Below the pieces are notes generated by a model, which saw only the letters and a list, made by a program, of their open reading frames with translations, was not told the origin of the DNA and ran no database searches. The translations under genes were made by a program, and so were the position numbers. Positions 43,328 to 51,805 of a DNA stretch of 64,000 nucleotides are shown in pieces. Location of the stretch: assembly GCA_049515555.1 (NCBI GenBank), contig JBEKTY010000020.1, positions 1 to 64,000 of the forward strand, read 5' to 3'. Position 1 is the stretch's first letter; every line of letters starts with the position of its first letter. Origin of the DNA: JBEKTY01 sp049515555. GTDB lineage: Bacteria; Planctomycetota; Planctomycetia; Pirellulales; Thermoguttaceae.

Positions 43328-44545
43328 ATGGCAATGGCCACAATACCCCCTACCCACGACAATCAAGAGCCTGTGCGTTCGACTGACGACCCAACAACAC
43401 GCTTCTGGCAGAGCGTGGACACGGACGCCAAGTTTCGCCGCTATTTCGCCGCGATCACGGGAGAACCAGATGTTTGCTCCGCAGCCACCGGTGCAAGAGA
43501 CCATTTTCTGCAACAACTCGTCAAGCAGATTGGCACTCCTGACCGCCACATTGCAGTGCTCGACCTTGGCTGCGGTCGTGGACGTCTCATGGCTGCTCTT
43601 CTTGCGAACTCCTCAGTGCCTCATCATAACATCCATTACATCGGCTTTGACCGCGATGAACGTGTTCTGGAGCAAGCCAAGGACTTCGCGGAATCACGTA
43701 ACGCTCAGTCCCTTCTTGCATCCGTAGACTTCATCCCTCGCTTAGAATTCATAGACTGGGTCTTGGATCAGCACTACAAGCTCCTTCTTCCGGAAGTACT
43801 GTGGCGAAGACGCGGGGCACACTATCTCTTTCTCGTACACTATGTCTTTGTCGTCAATGTGCTCCACGAGATCCGATTCTGGGATGTGCCTTGGATACTC
43901 GAACAAGTATCGTTCCGATTGCCAAGAGGAGGGCAAATCTGGATCCAGGAAATGCCTTGTCTGCCCGAAGCAGAGAGACGTTTCCTCCCATGGAACAAAG
44001 AGTCTCTGGAGACACTGTTCGATGTCGGGCCGGGCCTCCTAGACTCGCCCCCAGCGTTTAACCGCATAGTCAAAGACAAGATATCACGTCACGGTATCCC
44101 AGTAGTCCATGCAAGAATAGAGAAACTGATGGACGATTACGACTACATCGACTCAGCCCATTTTGAAGGTGCACTGAACACTGCAGTCGCTGTTATGAAA
44201 GCAGAGGCCCACAGGCGACTTGGGCAAAAAGCGTTGACCGTAACCGAAGCCTTATACTGGAACATGTTTTTGGCAACGGCTGCTGATTATGCCGAGTACA
44301 ACGACAGCATCCACCAGGTCGAGAGAATCTGGTGGAACGAAAAGTCTAGTTCGGCTCGATGTCCCGAATGCCGACGGCAGGGACTAACAGTGCGGTACCA
44401 GGGGGATGGCCTGGAGGAAATCAGGTACGTCACTTGCTCCGCGTGTGGGTACGAAGGTGCTCTTGTGCGAGCCCGCGATGAGGGCCGTGATATTTCCGAG
44501 GCGTCTGCGTTGAACCAAGCGTTCCTTACCGGCAGACTTAAGTAG
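43328..44545 (+). CDS. Class I SAM-dependent methyltransferase with C-terminal zinc ribbon
   Basis: 405 residues. Rossmann methyltransferase motifs: VLDLGCGRGRLMAALL (motif I, near residue 78), HYIGFDRDERVLEQA (motif II) and a hydrophobic FVVNVLHEI strand. There is no NPPY/DPPY signature, so base amino-methylation is not indicated and the substrate could be RNA, protein or a small molecule. The C terminus has CPEC ... CSACGYEG, a four-cysteine zinc ribbon. It is wedged between the SNF2 helicase and the type III methylase and has a more A/T-rich composition than either, so it may have joined the cluster later. A second ATG lies two codons downstream. Confidence 0.75.
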   Translation: MAMATIPPTHDNQEPVRSTDDPTTRFWQSVDTDAKFRRYFAAITGEPDVCSAATGARDHFLQQLVKQIGTPDRHIAVLDLGCGRGRLMAALLANSSVPHHNIHYIGFDRDERVLEQAKDFAESRNAQSLLASVDFIPRLEFIDWVLDQHYKLLLPEVLWRRRGAHYLFLVHYVFVVNVLHEIRFWDVPWILEQVSFRLPRGGQIWIQEMPCLPEAERRFLPWNKESLETLFDVGPGLLDSPPAFNRIVKDKISRHGIPVVHARIEKLMDDYDYIDSAHFEGALNTAVAVMKAEAHRRLGQKALTVTEALYWNMFLATAADYAEYNDSIHQVERIWWNEKSSSARCPECRRQGLTVRYQGDGLEEIRYVTCSACGYEGALVRARDEGRDISEASALNQAFLTGRLK

Positions 44546-44634
44546 CGGAGAATATGAAGCGGCTCGTGTTATTACACTCGGAGCGGCGTCGATGACGCTC
44601 GCCGTTGTGTGAGACGAAACATTGAGAGAAAGCG

Positions 44635-46716
44635 ATGACTGACCAACCCGAGAAACTTGATCTACGTTCACAGGACATTGCCGAGGACAAGCGGCAGGAG
44701 CTTCTGCGGCTCTTCCCCGAAGTCCGCACGGAGGGCGGCAAGCTCGACTTCGAGCGGCTGAAGCTCGCCTTGGGCGAGTCGATGGACGTGGGCCGGGAAC
44801 GCTACGGCATGAACTGGCCGGGCAAGGCCGAGTGCTCCAAGACCATTCAGGCTCTCAGCCTGGGAACGCTCCGTCCGTGCCGTGAGGAGAGCGTCAACTT
44901 CGATTCGACGGAGAACCTGATCATCGAGGGTGACAATTTAGAAGTGCTGAAGCTCTTGCAGAAGTCGTATTTGGGCAGGGTCAAGATGATCTACATTGAC
45001 CCGCCCTACAACACCGGCAATGACTTTATCTACCCGGACAACTACGCCGAGTCGCTTCAGACCTACCTTGAATACACGGGACAGGTTGACGCCGAAGGCA
45101 AGAGGTTTGGCACCACAACCGAAGCTGATGGAAGGTTCCATTCCAAATGGCTGAACATGGTGTTTCCACGGCTGTATTTGGCGGCGAATCTTCTCCACGA
45201 GGAAGGCATCATCGCTGCACAGATCAGCGACACGGAGTTGCCCAACTTGCGGCGGGTGATGGACGAGGTCTTTGGAGAGGAGAACTTCGTAAACATCGTG
45301 GCCGTCAAAGCTAAGGTTGCCGCTGGTGCCTCTGGCGGCGGCGAAGACAAACGGCTGAAGAAGAACGTGGAATTCGTTCTCATTTACGCGAAGCACCTTG
45401 ACGCTCTGAACGGCTTTACGCACTGCTTCGTCGAAGAGCCTCTGATGTCAGTAGTCGAGGATATGCGTGAGGCTGGGCAAAGCTGGAAGTACACCAACGT
45501 CCTTACGGACAAGGGCAACAGACGCCGGCTAACGACTACCATTGATGGTGACGGCAACCCGATCGACATTTTTCTCCATGAGGGTATCCAACGCACTTCT
45601 CTTAAGGAACTCTGTGAACGAGATGCCATAGACGAAGCGGAGGGCTATAAGAGGTATCTTGCCGATATCTTCTCCGACACAAATGCCCAGTCGAGCATAC
45701 GTACTCGCGTGATCGACGCCACGGGCCCGCTCAAGGATGGGCAGATGTACTCGGTAGAGTACGTGCCGACTTCAGGTCGGGATAAGGGCAAACGCGTCTG
45801 TCATTACTACATCAGCCCTTCAGTAAGAAGGGTGATCTGGCTTTCTGACGTCGCTTATGAACGCGAGGGAAAGGTGATAAAGCGAGAACGAACCGGAACG
45901 CTCTGGGATGACATAAGCTACAACAACATCGGCAAGGAGGGAGGTGTTGCGTTCTCGAACGGCAAGAAACCCGTAGAGCTACTACGGCGAGTGATAACAC
46001 TCGCCCCAACAACGGATGACCTAGTACTCGACTTCTTCGCGGGAAGCGGAACAACGGCTCACGCTGTGCTCGACCAGAACGAGAAAGATGAGGGAAGTCG
46101 ACGGTTCATCCTTGTTCAGCTACCCGAACCGTTAGACCCCTCGGACAATAACCAGAGGGCGGCGGCGGACTTTTGCGACTCAATTGGGAAACCGCGTAGT
46201 GTGGCCGAGCTTACGAAGGAACGAGTCCGCCGCGTTGTTGCAGAACTGAATCGCGATGACGCCGACAAGCTTGGTCTTGACAGCGGCAAGAGGCCCGACC
46301 GCGGTTTCCGCGTTTTCAAGCTCGACCAGTCGAACTTCACAACGTGGGACGCTGGCATCAAGCACGAGCCAGAGACTCTGGAGCGGCAGCTTGAGCTTCA
46401 CGTCGAACACGTCCGCGATGGCCGCACTGACGATGACATCCTCTACGAACTCCTGTTGAAAAGCTGGACCTCGGCTCTTACCGTTCCCGTCGAAAAGCAG
46501 ATATTCGCCGATAAGACGGTGTACAACGTTGCCGGTGGCCTGTTCATCATCTGCTTGGAGCGGGAACTAACGCTCAACTTGATCCGGGCCATCGCCGAGC
46601 GAAAGCCGGAACGGGTGGTCCTTCTGGATGAGGGGTTTGCCGGCAATGACCAACTCAAGGCCAATGCCGTGCAGATCTTCAAGACCAAGGGCGTCACCGG
46701 CTTCAAAACGGTCTGA
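44635..46716 (+). CDS. mod: Type III restriction-modification methyltransferase (Mod)
   Basis: 693 residues. Catalytic motif IV is IYIDPPYNTGNDF (near residue 120) and the SAM-binding motif I is DLVLDFFAGSGTTAHAVL (near 466), the beta-class order of type III Mod proteins. The target-recognition region lies between. The N terminus (DLRSQDIAEDKRQELLRLFP) and C terminus match the family, and length is normal. It modifies adenine in one strand of an asymmetric site and provides site recognition to Res. The res gene follows after 11 bases. Confidence 0.92.
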   Translation: MTDQPEKLDLRSQDIAEDKRQELLRLFPEVRTEGGKLDFERLKLALGESMDVGRERYGMNWPGKAECSKTIQALSLGTLRPCREESVNFDSTENLIIEGDNLEVLKLLQKSYLGRVKMIYIDPPYNTGNDFIYPDNYAESLQTYLEYTGQVDAEGKRFGTTTEADGRFHSKWLNMVFPRLYLAANLLHEEGIIAAQISDTELPNLRRVMDEVFGEENFVNIVAVKAKVAAGASGGGEDKRLKKNVEFVLIYAKHLDALNGFTHCFVEEPLMSVVEDMREAGQSWKYTNVLTDKGNRRRLTTTIDGDGNPIDIFLHEGIQRTSLKELCERDAIDEAEGYKRYLADIFSDTNAQSSIRTRVIDATGPLKDGQMYSVEYVPTSGRDKGKRVCHYYISPSVRRVIWLSDVAYEREGKVIKRERTGTLWDDISYNNIGKEGGVAFSNGKKPVELLRRVITLAPTTDDLVLDFFAGSGTTAHAVLDQNEKDEGSRRFILVQLPEPLDPSDNNQRAAADFCDSIGKPRSVAELTKERVRRVVAELNRDDADKLGLDSGKRPDRGFRVFKLDQSNFTTWDAGIKHEPETLERQLELHVEHVRDGRTDDDILYELLLKSWTSALTVPVEKQIFADKTVYNVAGGLFIICLERELTLNLIRAIAERKPERVVLLDEGFAGNDQLKANAVQIFKTKGVTGFKTV

Positions 46717-46727
46717 AGGGAATCACC

Positions 46728-49715
46728 ATGAAACTGCAATTTGACGCAAATCAACCCTATCAGAAAGCCGCCATCGCCGCGGTAATCGACTTGTTTGACG
46801 GCCAGCCGCAGGGGGCCTCAGAGTATTCCGTCATCCAGGTAGGCGACTGGGGCGGCCTGTTTGCCGGCCAAACCCAGACGGAGCTTGGCCTCGGCAACCA
46901 CCTGCTGCTGGCACCCGAAAAGCTCCTGGCCAATACACGGGCGGTGCAGGCACGATACGACATCGAGATTCCCGAGCCGGCAGCTCCCTTGGAGGCGTGG
47001 GAACTGTTCGATACGGCTGCCAACGTGGCCCGAATCTGCCCGCATTTCTCGACCGAGATGGAGACCGGCACCGGCAAAACCTACGTTTACCTGCGAACGA
47101 TTTTCGAGTTGTCCCGCCGCTACGGGTTTCAGAAGTTCATCATCGTCGTGCCCAGCGTGGCCATCCGTGAGGGTGTGTTGAAGAATATCGAGATCACGGC
47201 CGAGCACTTCCGGGCGTTATACAACAACTTGCCTTTTGAGCACTTCGTTTACGACGCGAAGAAGGTGAACCGTTTGCGGCAATTCGCCGTGAGCAACACG
47301 GTGCAAATCGTGGTCATCAACATCGACGCCTTCCGCAAGAACTTCACGTCTGCGGAGACTGAGGAAGAACGAAAGAAGAGCAACGTCATCTACCAAGAAC
47401 GCGATGGTGCAGGAGGACGTGCGTGGATTGAATATGTTCAGGCCACCCGGCCCATCGTCATCATCGACGAACCGCAGAGTGTCGATTCGACCGAGAAGGC
47501 CCAGGAAGCCATACGAGCACTCAATCCGCTTTGCACGCTCCGCTATTCCGCCACGCACCGCAACCCGTACAACTTGGTTTACCGGCTTGACCCGATTCGG
47601 GCGTTTGAGCTTCGGCTGGTCAAGCAGATCGTGGTCGGCAGTGCCGCCACCCAGGGTGGGGCTAACGACGCCTTCGTCCGCGTCGAACAGATCGACTACA
47701 AGAAGGGCATCAAGGCCAAGCTCCGCATCCACGTCCAGACCGCCGACGGACCGAAGGAGAAGTCAGTTACGGTGAAGAACGGGGCCGACCTGTTCGCCCT
47801 GTCCAACGAGCGAGCCGCGTATCGGCAGGGCTACGAAGTGGCCGAGATCAACGCCGAGCCGGGCAACGAATACATCCGCTTCACCAGCGGCCGGACCATG
47901 CGGCTTGGCGACGAAGTCGGCGGAATGCGGGAAGACGTGTGGCGGGTGCAAATCAAAGAGACGGTCAAGAAGCACCTGGAAAAGGAACTGCTGCTCCGCG
48001 GCCGGGACGTGAAGGTCCTCAGCTTGTTCTTCATCGACCGGGTGGCTAACTACCGTGATTACGACGAATCCGGCCAGCCCGTGAAGGGCAAGTTCGCCGA
48101 AGCCTTTGAGGCGGCCCTGGCCGAGTTTGCCAAGGATAACCGCTACGCACCCCTCGAATGGCTGAAGTTGCCGATGGACCGGCTGCACAACGGCTATTTC
48201 GCTGCGGACAAGAAGGGCGTGCTCAAGGATACGCGGGGCGACACCCAGGCAGACGACGAGGTCTACAACCTGATCATGAAGGACAAAGAGCGGCTGTTGT
48301 CCGAAGAAGAGCCGCTTCGGTTCATCTTCAGCCATTCCGCCCTTCGGGAAGGCTGGGACAACCCAAACGTGTTCCAGATATGCACGCTGAGCGTGGCCCA
48401 CAGTGCCGTGAAGAAGCGTCAGGAGATTGGCCGCGGCTTGCGATTGCCAGTGAACCAGGTCGGGCAGCGGGTGTTCGATGAATCCATCAATAAGCTGTAC
48501 GTCATGGCGAACGAGAGCTACGAAGACTTCGCCAAGGCGTTGCAGACCGAATATGAAGAGGATTGCGGCGTCACCTTCGGCAAGGTGCCGATAACCGCCA
48601 TCGCCAAGATCGTGCAAGTTGTGGACGGCGAAGAGAAGCCCATCGGCCGCGAGACAGCCGAGGTCATCAAGAAGGTCCTTATCGAACAGAAGATGCTCGA
48701 CACTGACGGCCGCATCCAGCCGGCCTTTGACCCCAAGCGGCCAGACTTCAAGCTCGACCTGCCCGAGCCGCAGAAGCAGCTTGTGCCCGCCGTCGTGGAC
48801 TTGCTGGCGTCGTACCAGATTGAACGGCACATCCGCAAGGAGAAGGACGAAGGCCCCAACCGGCTCAAGAAGGAAGTCACCCTCAGCCCCGAGTTCACGG
48901 CTTTGTGGGACCGCATCAAGCCCAAGACCACCTATCGGGTGGAGTTTGAGACCGACGAACTCGTTCGCCGGGCCGTGGCCGCCATCAAACGCATGGACAA
49001 GATCGAGGCTCCGAAGATTCGCGTCAGTACCGGCAAACTCGACGTGCGAAAGGGCGGCATCGTCACCCAGGCGGTGAGCGTTTCCGAGGAGCGGCTTTCC
49101 ACCGCCCGCCAGCCGGTGCCCGACGTGCTGGCCTATTTGCAGAACGAAACCGAGCTAACCCGCTCGACGCTGGTGCGGATTCTCAAGGAATCGGGCCGGC
49201 TAACGGAATTCTTCCGCGACCCGCAGCGGTTCATGGACGCCGTGGCCCACGTCCTGAAATACGAACTCCACCGGCTGCTGGTGGACGGCATCAAGTATGA
49301 ACGCCTGGCCGGCGGCGGCCCGGAGACGGAATGGGAGATGATGCTCTTCAAGAACGAGGAGCTTATCAACTACCTGACGGCCTTGCAGGTCAACCATTCC
49401 GTGTACGAATATGTCGTTTACGACTCGGAAGTCGAGCGGGAATTCGCCAAGCGGCTGGATACCCGCGAGGACATCAAGCTCTTCGTCAAGCTGCCGGCGT
49501 GGTTTGAGATCGACACGCCCGTTGGCAAGTACAACCCCGACTGGGCCGTCCTGAAGCACGACAACCAGACGCTCTATCTGGTCCGGGAGACCAAGAGCAC
49601 GAAGGACTTCCTGAAGCTCCGCACCAGCGAAGCGGACAAAGTCCGTTGCGGCCAGAAGCACTTTGAAACCCTGGGCGTGCCCTTTGCCGTGGTCGTCACG
49701 GCGGACGAGGTGTAG
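46728..49715 (+). CDS. res: Type III restriction endonuclease subunit (Res)
   Basis: 995 residues. The helicase core has METGTGKTYVYL (Walker A, near residue 111), IVIIDEPQSV (Walker B), LRYSATHRNPYNLVYRLDP, HSALREGWDNPNVFQICTL and QEIGRGLRLPVN. The C-terminal nuclease has KYNPDWAVL ... YLVRETKS, the PD-(D/E)XK core. All motifs are intact. It cleaves DNA after ATP-dependent translocation with Mod when two unmethylated sites meet. AAGGGA precedes the ATG. The GHKL gene starts 88 bases later on the same strand. Confidence 0.92.
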   Translation: MKLQFDANQPYQKAAIAAVIDLFDGQPQGASEYSVIQVGDWGGLFAGQTQTELGLGNHLLLAPEKLLANTRAVQARYDIEIPEPAAPLEAWELFDTAANVARICPHFSTEMETGTGKTYVYLRTIFELSRRYGFQKFIIVVPSVAIREGVLKNIEITAEHFRALYNNLPFEHFVYDAKKVNRLRQFAVSNTVQIVVINIDAFRKNFTSAETEEERKKSNVIYQERDGAGGRAWIEYVQATRPIVIIDEPQSVDSTEKAQEAIRALNPLCTLRYSATHRNPYNLVYRLDPIRAFELRLVKQIVVGSAATQGGANDAFVRVEQIDYKKGIKAKLRIHVQTADGPKEKSVTVKNGADLFALSNERAAYRQGYEVAEINAEPGNEYIRFTSGRTMRLGDEVGGMREDVWRVQIKETVKKHLEKELLLRGRDVKVLSLFFIDRVANYRDYDESGQPVKGKFAEAFEAALAEFAKDNRYAPLEWLKLPMDRLHNGYFAADKKGVLKDTRGDTQADDEVYNLIMKDKERLLSEEEPLRFIFSHSALREGWDNPNVFQICTLSVAHSAVKKRQEIGRGLRLPVNQVGQRVFDESINKLYVMANESYEDFAKALQTEYEEDCGVTFGKVPITAIAKIVQVVDGEEKPIGRETAEVIKKVLIEQKMLDTDGRIQPAFDPKRPDFKLDLPEPQKQLVPAVVDLLASYQIERHIRKEKDEGPNRLKKEVTLSPEFTALWDRIKPKTTYRVEFETDELVRRAVAAIKRMDKIEAPKIRVSTGKLDVRKGGIVTQAVSVSEERLSTARQPVPDVLAYLQNETELTRSTLVRILKESGRLTEFFRDPQRFMDAVAHVLKYELHRLLVDGIKYERLAGGGPETEWEMMLFKNEELINYLTALQVNHSVYEYVVYDSEVEREFAKRLDTREDIKLFVKLPAWFEIDTPVGKYNPDWAVLKHDNQTLYLVRETKSTKDFLKLRTSEADKVRCGQKHFETLGVPFAVVVTADEV

Positions 49716-49803
49716 GGTCCGAACGATTACCTAGCATGCATCGGAGGCACGAACGGCATCCAGTATGCCGTGATACTGCCTTAAATCGTAGGAGGGTTCA
49801 TTC

Positions 49804-50850
49804 ATGAACGAGACCTGTGCAGAGCACATCGCTATCCCAGTCAGCGATAGCAGAAGCCTTACTCCGTATGTGTTCTACCACTACCTAATTCCTGCACTGA
49901 GATCGTGTTTCCTTGACAAACAACCGTCGTTGATCAGTCTTGACATGACCGACGTCGCGAGCGTGAGCCCATTGGTGCTTCCCAATCTTATCGTAGTTGG
50001 GAAGATTCTCTGCGAGCATTTCGGAACGCCCGGCAGTCTCATCTTGAGTACTCGCAATATTGAAATGCTGGAATTCTTGAAGGGCATGGGCTTCTTTAGG
50101 TTCCTCGACCAGTACGCCTTCTTCAAATACGACAAGGACTTTATACACCCACTTGAGAGCAAGACAAGGGGAGACCTTGCCGCGGTGGCGTACATACCGC
50201 CTGAAGGTCTTTCTGCTGAGGAGATCTTCCACCAACTCTTGCGTGACAACAAGAGCATCAATCATTTCATCGACCATTTCGATACCTTCCACATGGCGAC
50301 TGTCTTCGCCCGTACCATCGGAGAGCTTGCACACAATTGCTCCACACACGGTCGGTCTTTCGCCATCCTTAGTGCATACGGAGGCCCCAAACTAGGATTA
50401 CAGTGTGCGGTTTCCGATTGCGGCATCGGATACCGATCTAGCCTCCTTGAACACCCCAAGGACCTCCTGGTGTATCCAGAATCTGATCTGCGCAGAACAG
50501 ACTCCCTCGCGAACTACAGGGCGATTATTGAAGCGGTCTGCAGACGACTCGGAAACGAAACATACGGGCTTTCGACCGTCGTTCGAGACATCGCAGCAAT
50601 TCGTGGAACAACCAGAGTCCATTCCGTTGACACCCAGGTCGTGTTTACCCCGCACAATCAAGCAGGACTACCGGGACTTCAAGACAACGAAAGCGTTGGC
50701 AGCAGCGGCCATAGGCTCGCAGAACGTCTGCAGGCATTGGCCAATGCGACAGACAGCCCCCAAACCTCACCGGTGCGTATAAGGGAATCGAAGCTTGCGG
50801 GAGTTCACGTCGAGTTCGAGCTACCAGCCGCGGGAAGAGAAGGGAAGTAG
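49804..50850 (+). CDS. STAS-like plus GHKL ATPase protein
   Basis: 348 residues with a strong AGGAGGG site. Residues 25-115 look like a STAS domain (SLISLDMTDVASVSPLVLPN, LEFLKGMGFFRFLD). Residues 165-290 carry histidine-kinase-type ATPase boxes: N-box IGELAHNCSTHG and G1 box VSDCGIGYRSSL; a serine/glycine-rich turn near GLSTVVRDIAAI may be the G2 region. There is no obvious phospho-acceptor histidine domain, so it resembles anti-sigma-type kinases or GHKL ATPases of conflict systems. First gene of the six-gene set; the next begins seven bases after its stop. Confidence 0.7.
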   Translation: MNETCAEHIAIPVSDSRSLTPYVFYHYLIPALRSCFLDKQPSLISLDMTDVASVSPLVLPNLIVVGKILCEHFGTPGSLILSTRNIEMLEFLKGMGFFRFLDQYAFFKYDKDFIHPLESKTRGDLAAVAYIPPEGLSAEEIFHQLLRDNKSINHFIDHFDTFHMATVFARTIGELAHNCSTHGRSFAILSAYGGPKLGLQCAVSDCGIGYRSSLLEHPKDLLVYPESDLRRTDSLANYRAIIEAVCRRLGNETYGLSTVVRDIAAIRGTTRVHSVDTQVVFTPHNQAGLPGLQDNESVGSSGHRLAERLQALANATDSPQTSPVRIRESKLAGVHVEFELPAAGREGK

Positions 50851-50857
50851 AAGCTAT

Positions 50858-51805
50858 ATGATTAGCTGGCAACTGACTAACGGCCTTGAGTACGTTCCGT
50901 TAAACGTAAACTGTCTTTCGGTGCAGGGGCCATCCTGCCCCCTCGGTCACCTGCTACTAGCTGAAAGTGTCGCCATCGCGATGAAGCGATTGTGTGAGAC
51001 CGTGGGTCCTCCAATCACTTTTGACTTCTCTGGGATCAGTATCTCGAACTCGCGAGCGTTCGAGGTCTTCCGTGAAGAATCAGTTGCTAGGCCGGTTCTC
51101 TTCATTAATGTCAATGACTTGTGTCTTGCCAGACTAAGGGACGATGGCGTGCCGCTCGAAGACGAGTTGGTCGACCAAGTGATCGGCGTCAGAAACTTCT
51201 GGGTCGGAGCCCAGCGTGATGCCACCCTGCCCGCTGGTCTGGGGGAGACCAACGGCAGATACATTCGACACTTTCTAATGTCGAAGCAAGGGGTGCTGAC
51301 TGATTGGGGTGGTATCCTTCCATCAACGCCCGTCTATGCAACAAAATACTACGACGTTAAGAGATTATGTATCGAGCAGAACACTCTTCAGGTAATTGCG
51401 ACTGGGATTGGCTCCGCTGTGTTGAAAGCGGGAACTGCGTTTGACGTTGTCGTGGCTAGCAGCCACACGGGCTCCCTAGTCGCGGCCCCGGTTTCGATAT
51501 TGCTCGGGAAACGACTGCACTGCTGGACTGACCTTGGACCTTCATTTCGGCCGAAACGTCGGATGGATTGGGCGGAGGGCAGAGGGAAAAGGTGTATCCT
51601 CGTCGCAGACGTAATTTGCATGGGTACGGAGGCACGCACAGCCCAAGCCTTCTTGGCCGCGTCTGGGAACACACTTGTGGGCTGTGCGGCGATTGCAGTC
51701 TATTTACCGCCAAACAAGGTGCAGTGCTTTTCCTTGCTCGACAGGAGCGATCTTGAGCAAATGGGATATCGACTATCGATTCCAGCGATGGGAGCGGGAA
51801 CATGA
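50858..51805 (+). CDS. STAS-like (DUF4325-type) plus phosphoribosyltransferase-like protein
   Basis: About 315 residues from the ATG at 50858. The N-terminal 100 residues (LGHLLLAESVAIAMKRLCET, then PPITFDFSGISISNSRAFEV and RPVLFINVNDLC) match the DUF4325 STAS-like layout. The C-terminal half is a type I phosphoribosyltransferase fold: FDVVVASSHTGSLVAAPVSI (loop I region) and RCILVADVICMGTEARTAQA (PRPP-binding loop, normally DDxxxTG; here ADVICMG, so the acidic pair is reduced). Reduced loops are typical of PRTase-like regulators, and catalysis is doubtful. It overlaps the next gene by four bases. Confidence 0.7.
   Translation: MISWQLTNGLEYVPLNVNCLSVQGPSCPLGHLLLAESVAIAMKRLCETVGPPITFDFSGISISNSRAFEVFREESVARPVLFINVNDLCLARLRDDGVPLEDELVDQVIGVRNFWVGAQRDATLPAGLGETNGRYIRHFLMSKQGVLTDWGGILPSTPVYATKYYDVKRLCIEQNTLQVIATGIGSAVLKAGTAFDVVVASSHTGSLVAAPVSILLGKRLHCWTDLGPSFRPKRRMDWAEGRGKRCILVADVICMGTEARTAQAFLAASGNTLVGCAAIAVYLPPNKVQCFSLLDRSDLEQMGYRLSIPAMGAGT

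Noticed and set aside
40598..43549. Minus-strand 983-codon frame opposite the SNF2 helicase
   Set aside because: The plus frame carries every SNF2 helicase motif; the minus translation is valine/leucine/glutamine-rich shadow, common opposite GC-rich genes.
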